This document shows, piece after piece, positions 18,476 through 28,874 of a stretch of 64,000 nt of DNA (its first letter is position 1; each line of letters starts with the position of its first letter). Origin of the DNA: CBDDFN01 sp965227065 (GTDB lineage: Bacteria > Pseudomonadota > Alphaproteobacteria > SPJN01); NCBI GenBank assembly GCA_965227065.1, contig CBDDFN010000002.1:23346-87345 (forward strand). The letters run 5' to 3'. Below the pieces are notes generated by a model. That model saw only the letters and a list, made by a program, of their open reading frames with translations. It made no database searches and was not told where the DNA came from. A program made the translations under genes and the position numbers.

Positions 18476-20704
18476 CTAGGCGAAACTCTGCGGGTCCATA
18501 TCCACAATGATGCGCAGCGCCGACGGCGCTTTGAGCGTGGCCAGCCAATCCGCCAAAACCGGCTGCAAGCGCATCTCAAGCGGCGCTTTGATCAAAAACC
18601 GCATGCGGTGAAACCCCCGGATCAACGCAAGCGGGGCGGGAGCCGGCCCCAGCACCATCAGACCCGGCGCCTGTGGCGCGCGGGCTGCTAGCGCGCGGGC
18701 AAACCGCTCCATCAAATCCCGGTCGCGGCTTGTCAGAATGAGCGAGGCAAGACGGCCATAAGGCGGCATCGCGATGCGCTTGCGCTCCTCAAGCTCAGCC
18801 GCCCGGAACGCGGCTGCATCCCCCGATGTCAGGGCTGCAATCACCGAATGGTGGGGATCATAGGTTTGCAGCAGGACCTTGCCAGAGCGTTCCTCCCGCC
18901 CCGCCCGGCCCGCAACCTGGGTGAGCAACTGATAGGTCCGTTCCGCCGCACGCAGATCACCACCCGCCAGCCCCAGATCGGCATCAACCACCCCCACCAA
19001 GGTAAGCTTGGGAAAGTGATGGCCCTTGGCGATAATTTGCGTGCCGATCATCAGATCAAAATCCCCACGGGCAAATTCATGAATGCGCTGATGGGCGAGC
19101 GCCCGCAGGCTTTTGGGCGGACCCGCCGCTGTCATCCGGTCCCGTGCGTGATCGGCCATCAGCATGTCTGATGACAAGACCGCTGTGCGTGCGTCGGGCA
19201 GCGCCTCGCTGATCTCCTCAAGGATGCGCTCAACACCGGGGCCGATGGCCACCAGATGCTCTTCCCCGCATTCGGGGCAGCGCGGGGGCCTGGGCTCATG
19301 ATAGCCGCAATGGTGGCATTGCAGTTCGCGTTTGAACCGGTGCTCCACCAGCCAGGCATCACATTCGGGACATTCAAAGCGGTGGCCGCAATGCCGGCAC
19401 AGGGTCAGCGGCGCATAGCCCCGCCGGTTCAAAAACAACAGCACCTGTTCGCCCCGGCTGATTGTCTGGGCGGCCTCACGGATCAGCGTGCGGCTGAGAA
19501 AACGGCCGGGTTCAGGCCCATCCTCTTTCAAATCAATCGCATGCAGATCAGGCAACACCGCATCGCCAAAGCGCGAGGCGAGCGTCAGATGCCGATACCG
19601 CCCGGTCTGGGCGTTGACGACACTTTCAAGCGCAGGCGTAGCAGATGCCAGAACCGCCGGGCAGTCATTGAGCCGGGCGCGCACAATCGCCATATCGCGG
19701 GCGTGATAGCGCACCCCGTCTTCCTGTTTGAAGGCGGGATCATGCTCCTCATCGACAATGATCAGTCCCAATTCATCAAACGGCAGAAACAGGGCTGACC
19801 GTGCGCCGACCACCACCCGCGCCGATCCTGTCGCCACCTGATGCCAGGCGATCTGGCGGTCCTTCTGGCTTAAATCCGAATGCCATTCGACCGGCGGTGC
19901 GCCAAAGCGTTTTTCAAAGCGCGCCAGAAACTGTGCGGTCAGCGCAATCTCGGGCAGCAGGATCAGCACCTGCTTGCCTTGATTGAGCGCCTCGGCGGCA
20001 GCCTCGAAATAAACATGGGTCTTGCCCGACCCGGTCACCCCTTCAACCAAACTCACGCTAAACCCGCCATCGCGCAATCCTGTCCGCAGCGACGCAACCG
20101 CAGCCGCCTGATCCTCAGTCAACGGGTCGGGCTCGGTGACGGGGGTGAGCGGCCGGGCGGCGGGCAAGGCTGATGCTTCCAACGTCCGCAGCGCGCCTTG
20201 TTTGGCCAGCCCGTCAATCACAGAGGGTGAAACACCCGCCAGTTCGCTCAACTCCGATTTGGTGAGCGCAGGCGCATCGGTAAGGAAATCAAGCACCTTG
20301 CGCCGGGCCGCAGTCATCCGGTCCGGCAAATCCTCGGTCCGTTCATAAAGGATGCGGGGCTTGGGCGTTTCCCACTTCATCGGCACTGCCATAGCAAGGC
20401 GCAGCACCGCCCCCAACGGTGCCAGCGTATAGCCCGCCACCCAGTCGATCAGATCACACAGGTCACGCGGCAATGACGGCAGATCAAGCCGGGCATGTAT
20501 GGGCTTGAGCTTGGCGGGATCAACATCGTCGGAGCCTGCGCCCCACACCACCCCGCGCACCCTGCGCGGACCCAAAGACACCTCAACCAGATCGCCGCGC
20601 GCAAAGACCTCGCCATCGGGCACCCCATAATCATAGGTGCCATCAAGCGGGACCGGCAGGGCAACCGCCATCGTCCTTTGGGTCTGCGAATCATCACGGC
20701 TCAT
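18476..20704 (-). CDS. priA: Primosomal replication restart helicase PriA
   Basis: PriA recognises stalled forks and reloads the replisome. The 742-residue product has the N-terminal DNA-binding domain ([34 protein letters not shown]), Walker [16 protein letters not shown], the DEEH box ([13 protein letters not shown]), and the zinc domain with eight cysteines in four CxxC pairs ([14 protein letters not shown] ... CHHCG ... CPECG). The frame is open to 21079, but homology starts at ATG 20704. It is divergent from the transaldolase gene, with 75 bases between the starts. Confidence 0.97.
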   Translation of the reverse strand: MSRDDSQTQRTMAVALPVPLDGTYDYGVPDGEVFARGDLVEVSLGPRRVRGVVWGAGSDDVDPAKLKPIHARLDLPSLPRDLCDLIDWVAGYTLAPLGAVLRLAMAVPMKWETPKPRILYERTEDLPDRMTAARRKVLDFLTDAPALTKSELSELAGVSPSVIDGLAKQGALRTLEASALPAARPLTPVTEPDPLTEDQAAAVASLRTGLRDGGFSVSLVEGVTGSGKTHVYFEAAAEALNQGKQVLILLPEIALTAQFLARFEKRFGAPPVEWHSDLSQKDRQIAWHQVATGSARVVVGARSALFLPFDELGLIIVDEEHDPAFKQEDGVRYHARDMAIVRARLNDCPAVLASATPALESVVNAQTGRYRHLTLASRFGDAVLPDLHAIDLKEDGPEPGRFLSRTLIREAAQTISRGEQVLLFLNRRGYAPLTLCRHCGHRFECPECDAWLVEHRFKRELQCHHCGYHEPRPPRCPECGEEHLVAIGPGVERILEEISEALPDARTAVLSSDMLMADHARDRMTAAGPPKSLRALAHQRIHEFARGDFDLMIGTQIIAKGHHFPKLTLVGVVDADLGLAGGDLRAAERTYQLLTQVAGRAGREERSGKVLLQTYDPHHSVIAALTSGDAAAFRAAELEERKRIAMPPYGRLASLILTSRDRDLMERFARALAARAPQAPGLMVLGPAPAPLALIRGFHRMRFLIKAPLEMRLQPVLADWLATLKAPSALRIIVDMDPQSFA

Positions 20705-20779
20705 CAGCACACTGTGCCAAGCGCGCGCGATCTGGTACAGCTTGGTCAACACAAGACCCAACAGCAGGACACGGGTTCC

Positions 20780-21433
20780 ATGAAATTCTTTATCGACACC
20801 GCCGACACCGCCGAAATCAAGGATCTGGCCGACACCGGCATGGTCGACGGGGTGACCACCAATCCCTCGCTGGTCGCCAAGACGGGCCGCAAATTTACCG
20901 ATGTGGTGGAAGAGATATGCGCCATCGTTCCCGGCCCCGTGTCGGCCGAGGTGACAGCGACCGACCATGACACCATGATGAAGGAAGCTGCGGTGCTGCG
21001 CGCCATTGCGGGCAATGTCACGATTAAAGTGCCGCTGACCTGGGATGGGCTGAAAACTTGCCGGGCACTCGCCGATCAAGGCACGCTGGTCAATGTCACC
21101 CTGTGTTTTTCACCTATGCAGGCGCTTTTGGCCGCCAAGGCGGGAGCGGCCTTCATCTCGCCCTTTGTGGGCCGCCTCGATGATATCGGCCAGGACGGCA
21201 TGGGGCTGATCGAAGAGATCAAAGAGATTTACGACAATTTCGCCTTCGACACCGAAATCCTGGTCGCGTCGGTCCGCCATGTCGCCCATGTGCGCGAGGC
21301 TGCGATGATCGGCGCTGATGTCGTCACCGCCCCGCCCAAGGTGATCCGCCAATTGGCCGACCATGTGCTGACCGACAAGGGCCTGGATGCCTTTCTTGCC
21401 GACTGGGCCAAAACCGGACAATCCATTCTGTGA
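20780..21433 (+). CDS. fsa: Transaldolase / fructose-6-phosphate aldolase family protein
   Basis: A small (217-residue) transaldolase of the FSA/TalC type, making or cleaving fructose 6-phosphate or sedoheptulose 7-phosphate by a Schiff base. The Schiff-base lysine is in [13 protein letters not shown] near residue 84. Other blocks are [31 protein letters not shown] and [12 protein letters not shown] 20780 follows AGCAGGA. It overlaps the next gene by four bases (GTGA). Family members differ between true transaldolase and F6P aldolase activity, which cannot be told here. Confidence 0.92.
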   Translation: MKFFIDTADTAEIKDLADTGMVDGVTTNPSLVAKTGRKFTDVVEEICAIVPGPVSAEVTATDHDTMMKEAAVLRAIAGNVTIKVPLTWDGLKTCRALADQGTLVNVTLCFSPMQALLAAKAGAAFISPFVGRLDDIGQDGMGLIEEIKEIYDNFAFDTEILVASVRHVAHVREAAMIGADVVTAPPKVIRQLADHVLTDKGLDAFLADWAKTGQSIL

Positions 21434-22149
21434 GTGCGCCCAAAGATCATAAGGCGGCGAAAGCGCCCAAACTCACCGATGACGAGGTGCTCAATTTCTT
21501 GCGCGCCCATCCCGATTTTCTCGTCCGCTATCCCACCATCCTTGATGTGCTGACGCCGCCCGATCGGCTGGCCGATCAGGACACCTCCGTGGCCGATATG
21601 CAGGCCCATATGATCCGGCGGCTGCGCGATCAATTGGCGAGCGAAGCGCAAAAGCGCGAGGCGCTGATGGCCAATGCGCTGCTCAACAGCAAGGCGCAAG
21701 GTGATGCCCATGCCGCCGTGCTGGCCTTGATGGCGGCCAAAAGCATGGAAGAAGCGCTCAGCGTCATCGTCGATGACTGGCCCGGCCTGCTCAAGGTCGA
21801 TGTCATTACGATCGCCGCTGAAGTCGCATTTGATGGGATGGCCCACGAGGTGGGCGAGAAAGTTTTTTCCATCACCCATGGCACGGTTGATGCGCTGCTT
21901 GGCGCAGGCGAACCCATATTGCTGACCCCTCACCCCAAGGCCCGCGACGAGATTTACGGCACCGCCGCGCCCCTCGTGCAGTCGGATGCGCTGATCCGGC
22001 TCGCCCCGTCAAAAAATGCGCCCGTTGGCATTTTGGCGCTGGGCAGCCGCGAAGCTGAATTGTTTGAGCCCGGCCAGGCAACCGACCTGCTGCAATTTCT
22101 CGGCGGCGCGGTTGAGCGCAGCTTGCGGTTATGGCTCGACCTTCCCTGA
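21430..22149 (+). CDS. DUF484 family protein
   Basis: A 239-residue GAF-like DUF484 protein, function not firmly known. Visible family features are the N-terminal [19 protein letters not shown] helix, a coiled segment ([19 protein letters not shown]), and a C-terminal GAF-like region with [29 protein letters not shown]. It overlaps the transaldolase stop (GTGA) and runs 19 bases into xerC. The DUF484-xerC pairing is conserved in many proteobacteria. Confidence 0.9.
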   Translation: MSAPKDHKAAKAPKLTDDEVLNFLRAHPDFLVRYPTILDVLTPPDRLADQDTSVADMQAHMIRRLRDQLASEAQKREALMANALLNSKAQGDAHAAVLALMAAKSMEEALSVIVDDWPGLLKVDVITIAAEVAFDGMAHEVGEKVFSITHGTVDALLGAGEPILLTPHPKARDEIYGTAAPLVQSDALIRLAPSKNAPVGILALGSREAELFEPGQATDLLQFLGGAVERSLRLWLDLP

Positions 22150-23054
22150 GCGAAGCCCGGGCGCGCTTTGACGCTCATTTGAAGGCGGAGCGGCGCCTGT
22201 CGCCCCATACGCTGAGCGCCTACACACGCGACCTTGACCGGTTTGATGAATTTCTGATCAGCCATCTGGGCGGGCCACCCACTTTGGGTGACCTCGAAAC
22301 CCTCAGCACCGCTGACTTTCGTGCCTTTCTCGCCCGGCGTCGCGCCGATGGTCTCAAAAGCCGGTCGATTGCGCGGACCTTGTCGAGCCTGCGGACTTTC
22401 TTTGCCTATCTCGAACAGACGGGGCTTGCCCGAAACACCAGCCTTGTGGCGGTGCAAGGCCCCAAGTTACCCCATGGCGTGCCAAAGCCATTATCGCCAG
22501 ACGCGGCCCAGGACACTGTGACCGAGGCGGGCGTCATCGATGACCGGCCCTGGGTACAGGCGCGCGATGTCGCCCTGATTGCGCTGCTTTATGGCTGCGG
22601 GCTGCGCCTGTCGGAAGCCTTGTCGATCAAACCCGGCGCGCTTCCTCTAGGCGAGGCGGTCACTTTGGTGGGCAAGGGCGGCAAGGCCCGCCGTGTGCCG
22701 GTGCTCAAAGTCGTCAATGACGCGCTGGACCGCTATGTCACGCTTTGTCCCCACGCGCTCCAGGCCGATGGCCCGCTGTTTGTCGGCATTCGCGGCGGCG
22801 CACTCAATCCCCGGCAGGTGCAAGGGCTGATGCAGACGATCCGCGCCCGGCTTGGCCTGCCCCAAAGTGCAACGCCGCATGCGCTGCGCCATTCCTTCGC
22901 CACGCACCTGCTTGGCGCGGGCGGTGATCTGCGCACCATTCAGGAATTGCTGGGCCATTCGGCATTGTCCACCACCCAGCGCTACACGGAAGTGAATGCC
23001 GAGGCGCTGATCAGGACCTATTGCTCAGCGCATCCGCGCGCCCAGAAGAAATAA
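22131..23054 (+). CDS. xerC: Tyrosine recombinase XerC
   Basis: XerC with XerD resolves chromosome dimers at dif during division. The 307-residue protein has the N-terminal SAM-like domain (LSPHTLSAYTRDLDRF) and the catalytic set: Arg in YGCGLRLSEAL, HALRHSFATHLL (HxxR), a second His in LLGHSAL, and the tyrosine in TQRYTEV. It lies downstream of DUF484 with a 19-base overlap and overlaps the converging FAD oxidoreductase by 44 bases. No phage or integron context, so it is the chromosomal Xer enzyme. Confidence 0.94.
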   Translation: MARPSLSEARARFDAHLKAERRLSPHTLSAYTRDLDRFDEFLISHLGGPPTLGDLETLSTADFRAFLARRRADGLKSRSIARTLSSLRTFFAYLEQTGLARNTSLVAVQGPKLPHGVPKPLSPDAAQDTVTEAGVIDDRPWVQARDVALIALLYGCGLRLSEALSIKPGALPLGEAVTLVGKGGKARRVPVLKVVNDALDRYVTLCPHALQADGPLFVGIRGGALNPRQVQGLMQTIRARLGLPQSATPHALRHSFATHLLGAGGDLRTIQELLGHSALSTTQRYTEVNAEALIRTYCSAHPRAQKK

Positions 23055-24132
23055 TGTCGGGCGCGCCAGCCTCGCCGCGTTTGTGAAAATAGATACGGCT
23101 GGCGGCCGCCAGCGCGGGCGCAGAAAACAAGGCCCGGTCAATCAGTGCGTTGGGCGGGGCAAGATCAAGCGCGCGGCGCATCATCGACTTCATGCGGAAG
23201 CGGGGATAATCCCGCGCCAGCAACGCGCCGGGATCAGGTCCGCCCGCCAGCAGATAATCGCCGACCAGCTGGCCTGCGCGGCGGCCGAAATGAAAGGCAA
23301 GCCGTATGCCGCCGCCGGTCATGGGCGAGACAAGCCCCGCCGCATCACCGATCAGCGCCACCCGGCGGCCCGCCACCGGCGACACCACACCGCCCACGGG
23401 GATGAGGCCCGACCGGCGCTCCGTCACCTCGGCACGGGAAAAATCAAACAGGCCCTCAAGACTGTGCTCAAAGCCCTTGGGGTCAAGCTTGGTGGATTTT
23501 TTATTTGCCGCCAATCCGATCTGCGCGCCATGCACCCCCGGCACGGCCCAGCCCAGATAGCCCGGCGCGCGTCGTGAATCGATAAAGCAATGAAGAAAGC
23601 GGGGATCGAGCCCTTCAAGACCGGTCATCTCCGCCTCGGCGCCGACGAGAAATTTGCGGTTGTGTCCTAATCCGAAACTGAGCGCGACCCGGCTTTTGGC
23701 GCCATCAGCCCCGATCAGATAACGGCACCGCCAACCAAGCCCGAACAGCTTGATGCCCCCGCGTTCATAACCGGCCCCTTCAAAACGGGTGCCGCAATAC
23801 AGCTCTGCGCCGGCGCGCACCGCTTCATCCGCAAGCCAACGCAACAGCCCCGCCGTATCAGTGGCGAGGAAATAATAGCCCGGCGCAAACAGATCGACCC
23901 AGCGGTGCGCGGGCGAATAAAGCCGCACCCCTTTCACCGCCCGCGTCAGTGCGTGCGGCACATCCCATTCTTCAGCCGCTTCCTTAACCAGAATGCCGGT
24001 GGTGTGCACCCGCGCGCCGGGGTCGGGCTTTTTTTCAATGACGGCGACACGCAGGCCGCGCAAGGCAGCGGTGCGCGCGCAGACAAGGCCCGAAAAACTC
24101 GCGCCCACAATGATCAGGTCGAAATCAGCCAT
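23011..24132 (-). CDS. FAD-dependent oxidoreductase (geranylgeranyl-reductase-like)
   Basis: A 373-residue flavoprotein. The N-terminal Rossmann motif reads DLIIVGASFSGLVCARTAALRG followed by an acidic beta-2 end (VIEKKPDPG), then LIGADGAKSRVA near residue 150 and the FAD-pyrophosphate block GRRVALIGDAAGLVSPMTGGGIRLAF near residue 275. The last block is typical of the geranylgeranyl reductase/halogenase group. ATG 24132 follows a perfect AGGAGG. The substrate is unknown; no carotenoid or lipid gene cluster lies beside it. Confidence 0.85.
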   Translation of the reverse strand: MADFDLIIVGASFSGLVCARTAALRGLRVAVIEKKPDPGARVHTTGILVKEAAEEWDVPHALTRAVKGVRLYSPAHRWVDLFAPGYYFLATDTAGLLRWLADEAVRAGAELYCGTRFEGAGYERGGIKLFGLGWRCRYLIGADGAKSRVALSFGLGHNRKFLVGAEAEMTGLEGLDPRFLHCFIDSRRAPGYLGWAVPGVHGAQIGLAANKKSTKLDPKGFEHSLEGLFDFSRAEVTERRSGLIPVGGVVSPVAGRRVALIGDAAGLVSPMTGGGIRLAFHFGRRAGQLVGDYLLAGGPDPGALLARDYPRFRMKSMMRRALDLAPPNALIDRALFSAPALAAASRIYFHKRGEAGAPDIISSGRADALSNRS

Positions 24133-24207
24133 CAGGGTCCTCCTCACTTTGGCGTGAGGAGGAAAACCCGGCAAGGAGGCGCTGACGCGGCGCGCGTGTG
24201 GCGCGCG

Positions 24208-25631
24208 TCAGTCCAATGATGGCGGGCGCGTGGCAAACCAGGGCTGGGCGCGTTCAATCTCACCGGCCAGGCTGAACAGCATCTCTTCAGACCCCACAGG
24301 CCCTGACGCCATCACACCAAGCGGCAGGCCCGCTTGCGTGACATGCAAAGGCAGCGACATGGAGGGTGCGCCGGTCATGTTCATGAAACCGGTAAAGCAG
24401 GCAAAGGCCATCGCCTCGGCCGCATAGGCGCCAATGTCGGGATTGTTCATGGCCAGCGCGCCAATCGGCACCGGCGGCTTGCCCAGCGTCGGGGTGAGCC
24501 AGATGTCATAACGCTCATGAAAGGCTGCAAAGGTCCGGCCAAGGCCATGCACGATGCGCAGCGCCTTGGGATAATCATCGGCCTGCGCCATACGGGCATT
24601 TTCAATCATTCGCCAGGTGATGATCTCGACATCGTCTTCCTTGAGTTCGCGCCCCAGTTCAGCCGCCCGCAACTCACAGGTCAGCTTGGCCGAAATCGCC
24701 ATCAAAGCCAGCTGCGCAAAGCCGGTTTCCTCTGTATTGATCACCGGCGCGTCATCCTCGACATGATGGCCAAGATCGGCCAGCAAGCGGGCGGCATTCT
24801 CAACCGCCTTGATACATTCGGGATCAACGGCAACGCCTGAAGGGGCCGTGGTCGAATAGGCGATGCGCAAGCGTTTGGGCGGGACCATCGCCGCACTCAA
24901 ATAAGAGCCGGTCTTGGGCGGGGCATGATAGGGATCGCCCGGTGCGGGGCCTGCGGTGGCATCAAGCAAAGCCGCACTGTCACGCACCGTCCAGGTCACC
25001 GCATGGCCGATTGACAGTCCGCCCCAGCCTTCGCCTGTATGGGGGCCGACCGGATTGCGCGCGCGCGTCGGCTTCATCCCGAACAGGCCGCAACAAGCCG
25101 CCGGAATACGGATTGACCCGCCGCCATCGGTGGCATGGGCCATGGGCAAAATACCCGCCGACACAGCAGAGGACGAGCCGCCCGAACTGCCGCCCGGCGT
25201 ATGATCCAGATTCCACGGGCTGCGGGTCGGGCCATGCAATGCCGGTTCGGTCGCCGCCGTCAGGCCAAATTCAGGCGAATTGGTATTGCCGAAAACCACA
25301 AGGCCGGCTTGCTCGAACCGCTCGGCCAGGGTTGATTTCACATCCGGCACATAATCGGCAAACAGCTTTGAGCCGTTCGAGGTGACCCGGCCGGGCATAT
25401 ACATGTTGAGGTCTTTAAACAGAAACGGCACGCCGGTAAACGGCCCCTCGGGCAACCCCTCCTTGATCGCCTTGCGGCATGGTCACGCCAGTCATGAATG
25501 ATGGCATTGAGCTTGGGATTGCGCGCATCGGCCCGCTCCAGGGCGGCATCCAGCAACTCATCGGCGCTGACCTCACGGCGGCGCACCAGATCGGCCAGAC
25601 CAAGCCCGTCATACTGTTCATACTCTTTCAT
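24208..25631 (-). pseudogene. Amidase (amidase-signature family), frameshifted
   Basis: An amidase-signature hydrolase split by a frame change near 25478. The first part (from ATG 25631, GAGGGGG upstream) reads MKEYEQYDGLGLADLVRR through NAIIHDWRDHA. The rest follows in another frame: AIKEGLPEGPFTGVPFLFKDL, then the Ser-Ser-Lys triad region ([13 protein letters not shown], with the lysine in FLFKDL). One missing base, for example GCC-GCA read instead of GCC-CGC-AAG, restores a 474-residue protein of normal length. This could be a real lesion or a consensus error. The rest is intact, so the change is recent or artificial. Confidence 0.82.
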
Positions 25632-25745
25632 GGGATCCCCCTCACACATGACTGGACGCGAGCTTACCAGCCCGGCCCCGCTCTTCAAGGCTTGACCCTC
25701 ACCACCGGCACCGCCACTCTCCTCGCCAAAATCGGGGACGTGAAA

Positions 25746-26912
25746 ATGCGCATCATCAAAGGTTTGATTTATATTCTGCTGGGACTGCTGGCGATTGCCG
25801 GAGTGATCTATTTCACACTCGCCGCATCGGTCACCGACAGCCAGATGAACCAGGTTGATCAGCCTGGTCCTTATAAGGTCTCCGAACGGACCGCCGCGCT
25901 CTATCACGGCCTGCAAGTCATTGATTTGCACGCCGACCCTTTATTGTGGGGCCGCAATCTCAACAAACGCAATTCCCATGGCGCGGTCGATTTGCCCCGC
26001 ATGCGCGAGGCCAATATGGCCTTGCAGGTGTTCGGGCTGGTGACAAAGGTTCCCGCCGGACAGAATTTCGACAAGAACCCCTCTGACTCGGACATGTTAC
26101 CGATCCTCGTGGCCGCTGCCGGCTATCCCCTTGAGGCATGGTTTGGTCTGAAAGCCCGCGCGCTGCATCAGATTGATGTTGCCGAAGGGCTTGAAGAGCG
26201 CAATGACGACTTCTCCCTCATCCGCACCAAGGCCGATCTTGATGGCTTGCTCGCCGCCCGCGCCCGCGGGGACAAGCAAATGGGCGGGATCATTGCCTTT
26301 GAGGGCATTCAGCCGATTGAAGGCGAAATCGGCAATCTCGACCAGTTTTTTGATCGCGGTGTGCGCATGATCGGCCTCACGCATTTCTTCGACAATGAGG
26401 CGGGCGGCTCCGCCCATGGCTGGCACAAAGGCGGCATTACCGAGCTTGGCATCAAGGCCGTCCGCAAGATGGAAACGCTTGGCATTGCCGTTGATCTTGC
26501 CCATGCCTCCCCCAAGCTGGTGGATGATGTTCTCGCGATTGCCACCAAGCCGGTCTTTGTCAGCCATACCGGCGTCAAGGCGACCTGCGCAGGCCCGCGC
26601 AATCTGTCGGACGCCCATATCCGCAAGATCGCCGCGACCGGCGGTGTGATCGGCATCGGCTTTTTCTCAGGCGCAGTGTGCGGCAAAAGCGTGACGCATA
26701 TTGTTGATGCGATCATGCATGTCATCAAACTGACCGGCACCGACCATGTCGCCTTGGGCTCAGACTATGATGGCGCGGTCTCCACCGCCTTTGACATTAC
26801 CGGCCTGCCGATGATCGCCGATGAATTGCTCAAGCGCGATGTGTCAGAAAACACGGTCGCCAAAATCATGGGCCAGAACACGCTCAACGCGTTGCGCAAG
26901 ACCCTGCCCTGA
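25746..26912 (+). CDS. Membrane dipeptidase (renal dipeptidase family, M19)
   Basis: A zinc dipeptidase of 388 residues anchored by an N-terminal membrane helix (residues 5-28). Metal-site blocks are VIDLHADPLLWGR near residue 60, GGIIAFEGIQPIEGE near residue 180, GITELGIKAVRKMETLGIAVDLAHAS, VFVSHTGVKA and HVALGSDYDGAVSTAFD. ATG 25746 is chosen over the long upstream extension because the anchor starts there and GGGGA lies upstream. It is divergent from the amidase. Periplasmic dipeptide or lactam hydrolysis is the family role. Confidence 0.92.
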   Translation: MRIIKGLIYILLGLLAIAGVIYFTLAASVTDSQMNQVDQPGPYKVSERTAALYHGLQVIDLHADPLLWGRNLNKRNSHGAVDLPRMREANMALQVFGLVTKVPAGQNFDKNPSDSDMLPILVAAAGYPLEAWFGLKARALHQIDVAEGLEERNDDFSLIRTKADLDGLLAARARGDKQMGGIIAFEGIQPIEGEIGNLDQFFDRGVRMIGLTHFFDNEAGGSAHGWHKGGITELGIKAVRKMETLGIAVDLAHASPKLVDDVLAIATKPVFVSHTGVKATCAGPRNLSDAHIRKIAATGGVIGIGFFSGAVCGKSVTHIVDAIMHVIKLTGTDHVALGSDYDGAVSTAFDITGLPMIADELLKRDVSENTVAKIMGQNTLNALRKTLP

Positions 26913-26978
26913 TTTTGCCGCAACTGTGGTGTTCACTGGGCCAATATCGGTTGGGGGGTCGATGAAAAGGAGCGTGCG

Positions 26979-28541
26979 ATGCGCCTCTTCAAGCCCCTGT
27001 GTTCCGCACTCGCCGCCCTTGGGATGAGCGCGGCCGCCACCGCCGACCCCGAAAAATCCGTCAGCTTTGAGGCCGAACTTGAACGGCCGGTTCTTGCGCG
27101 CGGCTATGATGGCCCCGTCCATGTGCTGGTTACGCTGAAAGCCCCCGAAATCACCCGGCCCGACAAGGACCGGCCCAAGCTTAATCTTGCCATGGTGCTT
27201 GACCGCTCAGGCTCGATGGCCGAGGCGGGCAAGATCACCCATTTGCGCGACGCCGCCCATCTCGGCGTTGATCTTCTGTCCGGCAAGGACGAACTCGCCC
27301 TGATTAAATATGACGACCGCATCGAAGTGATGCGCAAACTTGGCCCCGTGACCGACAAGGCGGCGATCAAAAAGGACATCTCCGCCCTGATGCCGGGCGG
27401 TTCCACCAATCTGACCGGGGGCATGATGGCCGGGGTTGAGCAACTCACCCTGGCGGCCAAACGCTCAGACAGCGCCACGGTCACACGGGTGCTGCTGCTC
27501 AGTGATGGTCTCGCCAATCAGGGCGTCACGGACCCCGAACAGATCAAGGCGCGGGTGCGCGACGCCAAGCATGCGGGCATCCGTATCACCACCCTTGGGC
27601 TTGGCCGCGACTATGATGAAGACCTGATGCAGATGATCGCCGAGCAGGGCGGCGGCGCTTACTATTATATTGAGCATCCCCGCCAGATGGTCCGCATCTT
27701 TGAAGAAGAAATGTCGAGCCTGTTTGCCACCGTCGCCACCGGTGTGACGCTTGCCTTCGACAAAAGCGAGGCCGTCGAAAAGGCTGAGTTGGTGTCAATC
27801 AGCGAGGGCGCGCAGGATGCCACCTCCCTCGCCCTGCCCGATTTCTATGCGGGCGAGGAACGCACAGTACTGCTGCGCCTGACGCTGAAAGAGGCAGTGT
27901 CTGATGCCGAGCTCAAGCTCGCACTGGGTGCGCTGACCCTCACCGCCACGCAGGTTGAAACCGGTGAAGTTCTCACCGACACGCTGGCCTTATCCGCCGA
28001 CACAACGCTGTCGGTTGCCGCTGCGGACGCGGCCCGCAACAAGGCGGTGGCGGTGGAAGCCGCGCTGCTCAAGGCCGAACAGGACAATCGCGCGGCACTG
28101 GCAGCCTATGAGGCCGGCGACCGCACCAAAGCTGACCAGATCATCGTCACGGCACAAAAACGCCTCGCCGATGATGCCTTTGTCGCCGACGATGATCGCG
28201 TCAAAGCCAAGGGTGAAGCCCTTGAGGTCGAGCAACAGGATATGGCTGAGTTTGCGTCCGCCCCGGCCGCGTCCGCCGCCTATGTCAAACGCTCCAAACA
28301 ACGGCTCTACAAAGCCCAGAAAGGCGACCGCAAAGGCTTTGTGATGTCCTCAAGCGCCAGCGGGCTGGAGGTTGAGCGGTTGCAACAAAAACTCAAGGAT
28401 GGGGGCTTCTACACAGGCGACATCACCGGAGACTATGACGCCGAGACCGAAAAAGCGGTCAAAGCCTATCAGGCCGCCAACGGGCTTGAGGATGATGGCG
28501 TGGCGGGCCCCGCGACACAAAAATCGCTGGGCCTGTACTAA
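26979..28541 (+). CDS. Secreted VWA-domain protein with C-terminal peptidoglycan-binding domain
   Basis: A 520-residue protein with a signal peptide (residues 1-22), a beta-rich N-terminal segment, and a von Willebrand A domain (about 65-255) with a full metal-ion site: DRSGS (DxSxS), GGSTNLTGG (Thr) and LLSDGLANQG (Asp). A long Glu/Ala/Lys helical stretch follows (about 340-450). The C-terminus is a PG_binding_1 domain (about 455-520, VERLQQKLKDGGFYTGDITG ... YDAETEKAVKAYQAANGL). ATG 26979 follows AAGGAG. The fusion suggests an adhesion or scaffold protein held to the wall. The substrate is unknown. Confidence 0.85.
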   Translation: MRLFKPLCSALAALGMSAAATADPEKSVSFEAELERPVLARGYDGPVHVLVTLKAPEITRPDKDRPKLNLAMVLDRSGSMAEAGKITHLRDAAHLGVDLLSGKDELALIKYDDRIEVMRKLGPVTDKAAIKKDISALMPGGSTNLTGGMMAGVEQLTLAAKRSDSATVTRVLLLSDGLANQGVTDPEQIKARVRDAKHAGIRITTLGLGRDYDEDLMQMIAEQGGGAYYYIEHPRQMVRIFEEEMSSLFATVATGVTLAFDKSEAVEKAELVSISEGAQDATSLALPDFYAGEERTVLLRLTLKEAVSDAELKLALGALTLTATQVETGEVLTDTLALSADTTLSVAAADAARNKAVAVEAALLKAEQDNRAALAAYEAGDRTKADQIIVTAQKRLADDAFVADDDRVKAKGEALEVEQQDMAEFASAPAASAAYVKRSKQRLYKAQKGDRKGFVMSSSASGLEVERLQQKLKDGGFYTGDITGDYDAETEKAVKAYQAANGLEDDGVAGPATQKSLGLY

Positions 28542-28783
28542 CCGTCTAGCGTCTCGCGTGCCGCGCGCACAATCTGCGTGAGCCGGTCGGGAACCGGCTC
28601 ATCCAGAACCGCAGGGTCGATCTGCTCCATCCGCTGATGGCTGGCTTTGATGGCTTCAAACAAGGCGCGCGCCTGGTCGTCCTGCCTGATGTGCTGTTCA
28701 AGCGCTTTTTGTTCGTCGGCGCCGCAAGCGCCGAGCACATAACGCCAGATCTGTTGTTCTGACAATGTGGGTTCGGTGGTCAT
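28538..28783 (-). CDS. Small anti-sigma-like protein (81 aa)
   Basis: An 81-residue, mostly helical protein. The pattern LSEQQIWRYVLGACGADEQKALEQHI ... DDQARALFEAI, then ILDEPVPDRL-like text (here PAVLDEPVPDRLTQIV), matches the N-terminal part of anti-sigma factors and FecR-like regulators, but with no zinc HxxxCxxC motif and no membrane segment. A perfect GGAAC-N16-CGTT promoter lies on its strand at 28850-28874, 67 bases upstream. It converges with the VWA gene, overlapping by four bases. A role in controlling the nearby ECF sigma factor is inferred from context only. Confidence 0.65.
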   Translation of the reverse strand: MTTEPTLSEQQIWRYVLGACGADEQKALEQHIRQDDQARALFEAIKASHQRMEQIDPAVLDEPVPDRLTQIVRAARETLDG

Positions 28784-28849
28784 GGCCTATCACTCTGATG
28801 GTTGGGGGCACCGTGCCGCCACAGGCGCGGTTGCCACATTCATGCCATA

Positions 28850-28874
28850 AACGAACAAATCCCGATCAGGTTCC
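28850..28874 (-). promoter_or_regulatory. EcfG-type promoter, GGAAC-N16-CGTT, for the 28.5-kb gene
   Basis: On the minus strand GGAAC (28874-28870) and CGTT (28853-28850) are separated by exactly 16 bases, the consensus of alphaproteobacterial general-stress sigma EcfG. It sits 67 bases before the ATG of the small anti-sigma-like gene and overlaps the 3' end of the RHH gene. Confidence 0.75.

Noticed and set aside
21229..21933. Minus-strand open frame of 234 residues over the transaldolase and DUF484 genes
   Set aside because: Both plus-strand genes are clear family members; the antisense frame has no recognisable content.
22131..23054. Tyrosine recombinase as part of a mobile element
   Set aside because: It is linked to DUF484 in the standard chromosomal xerC layout, with no attachment sites or phage genes nearby.
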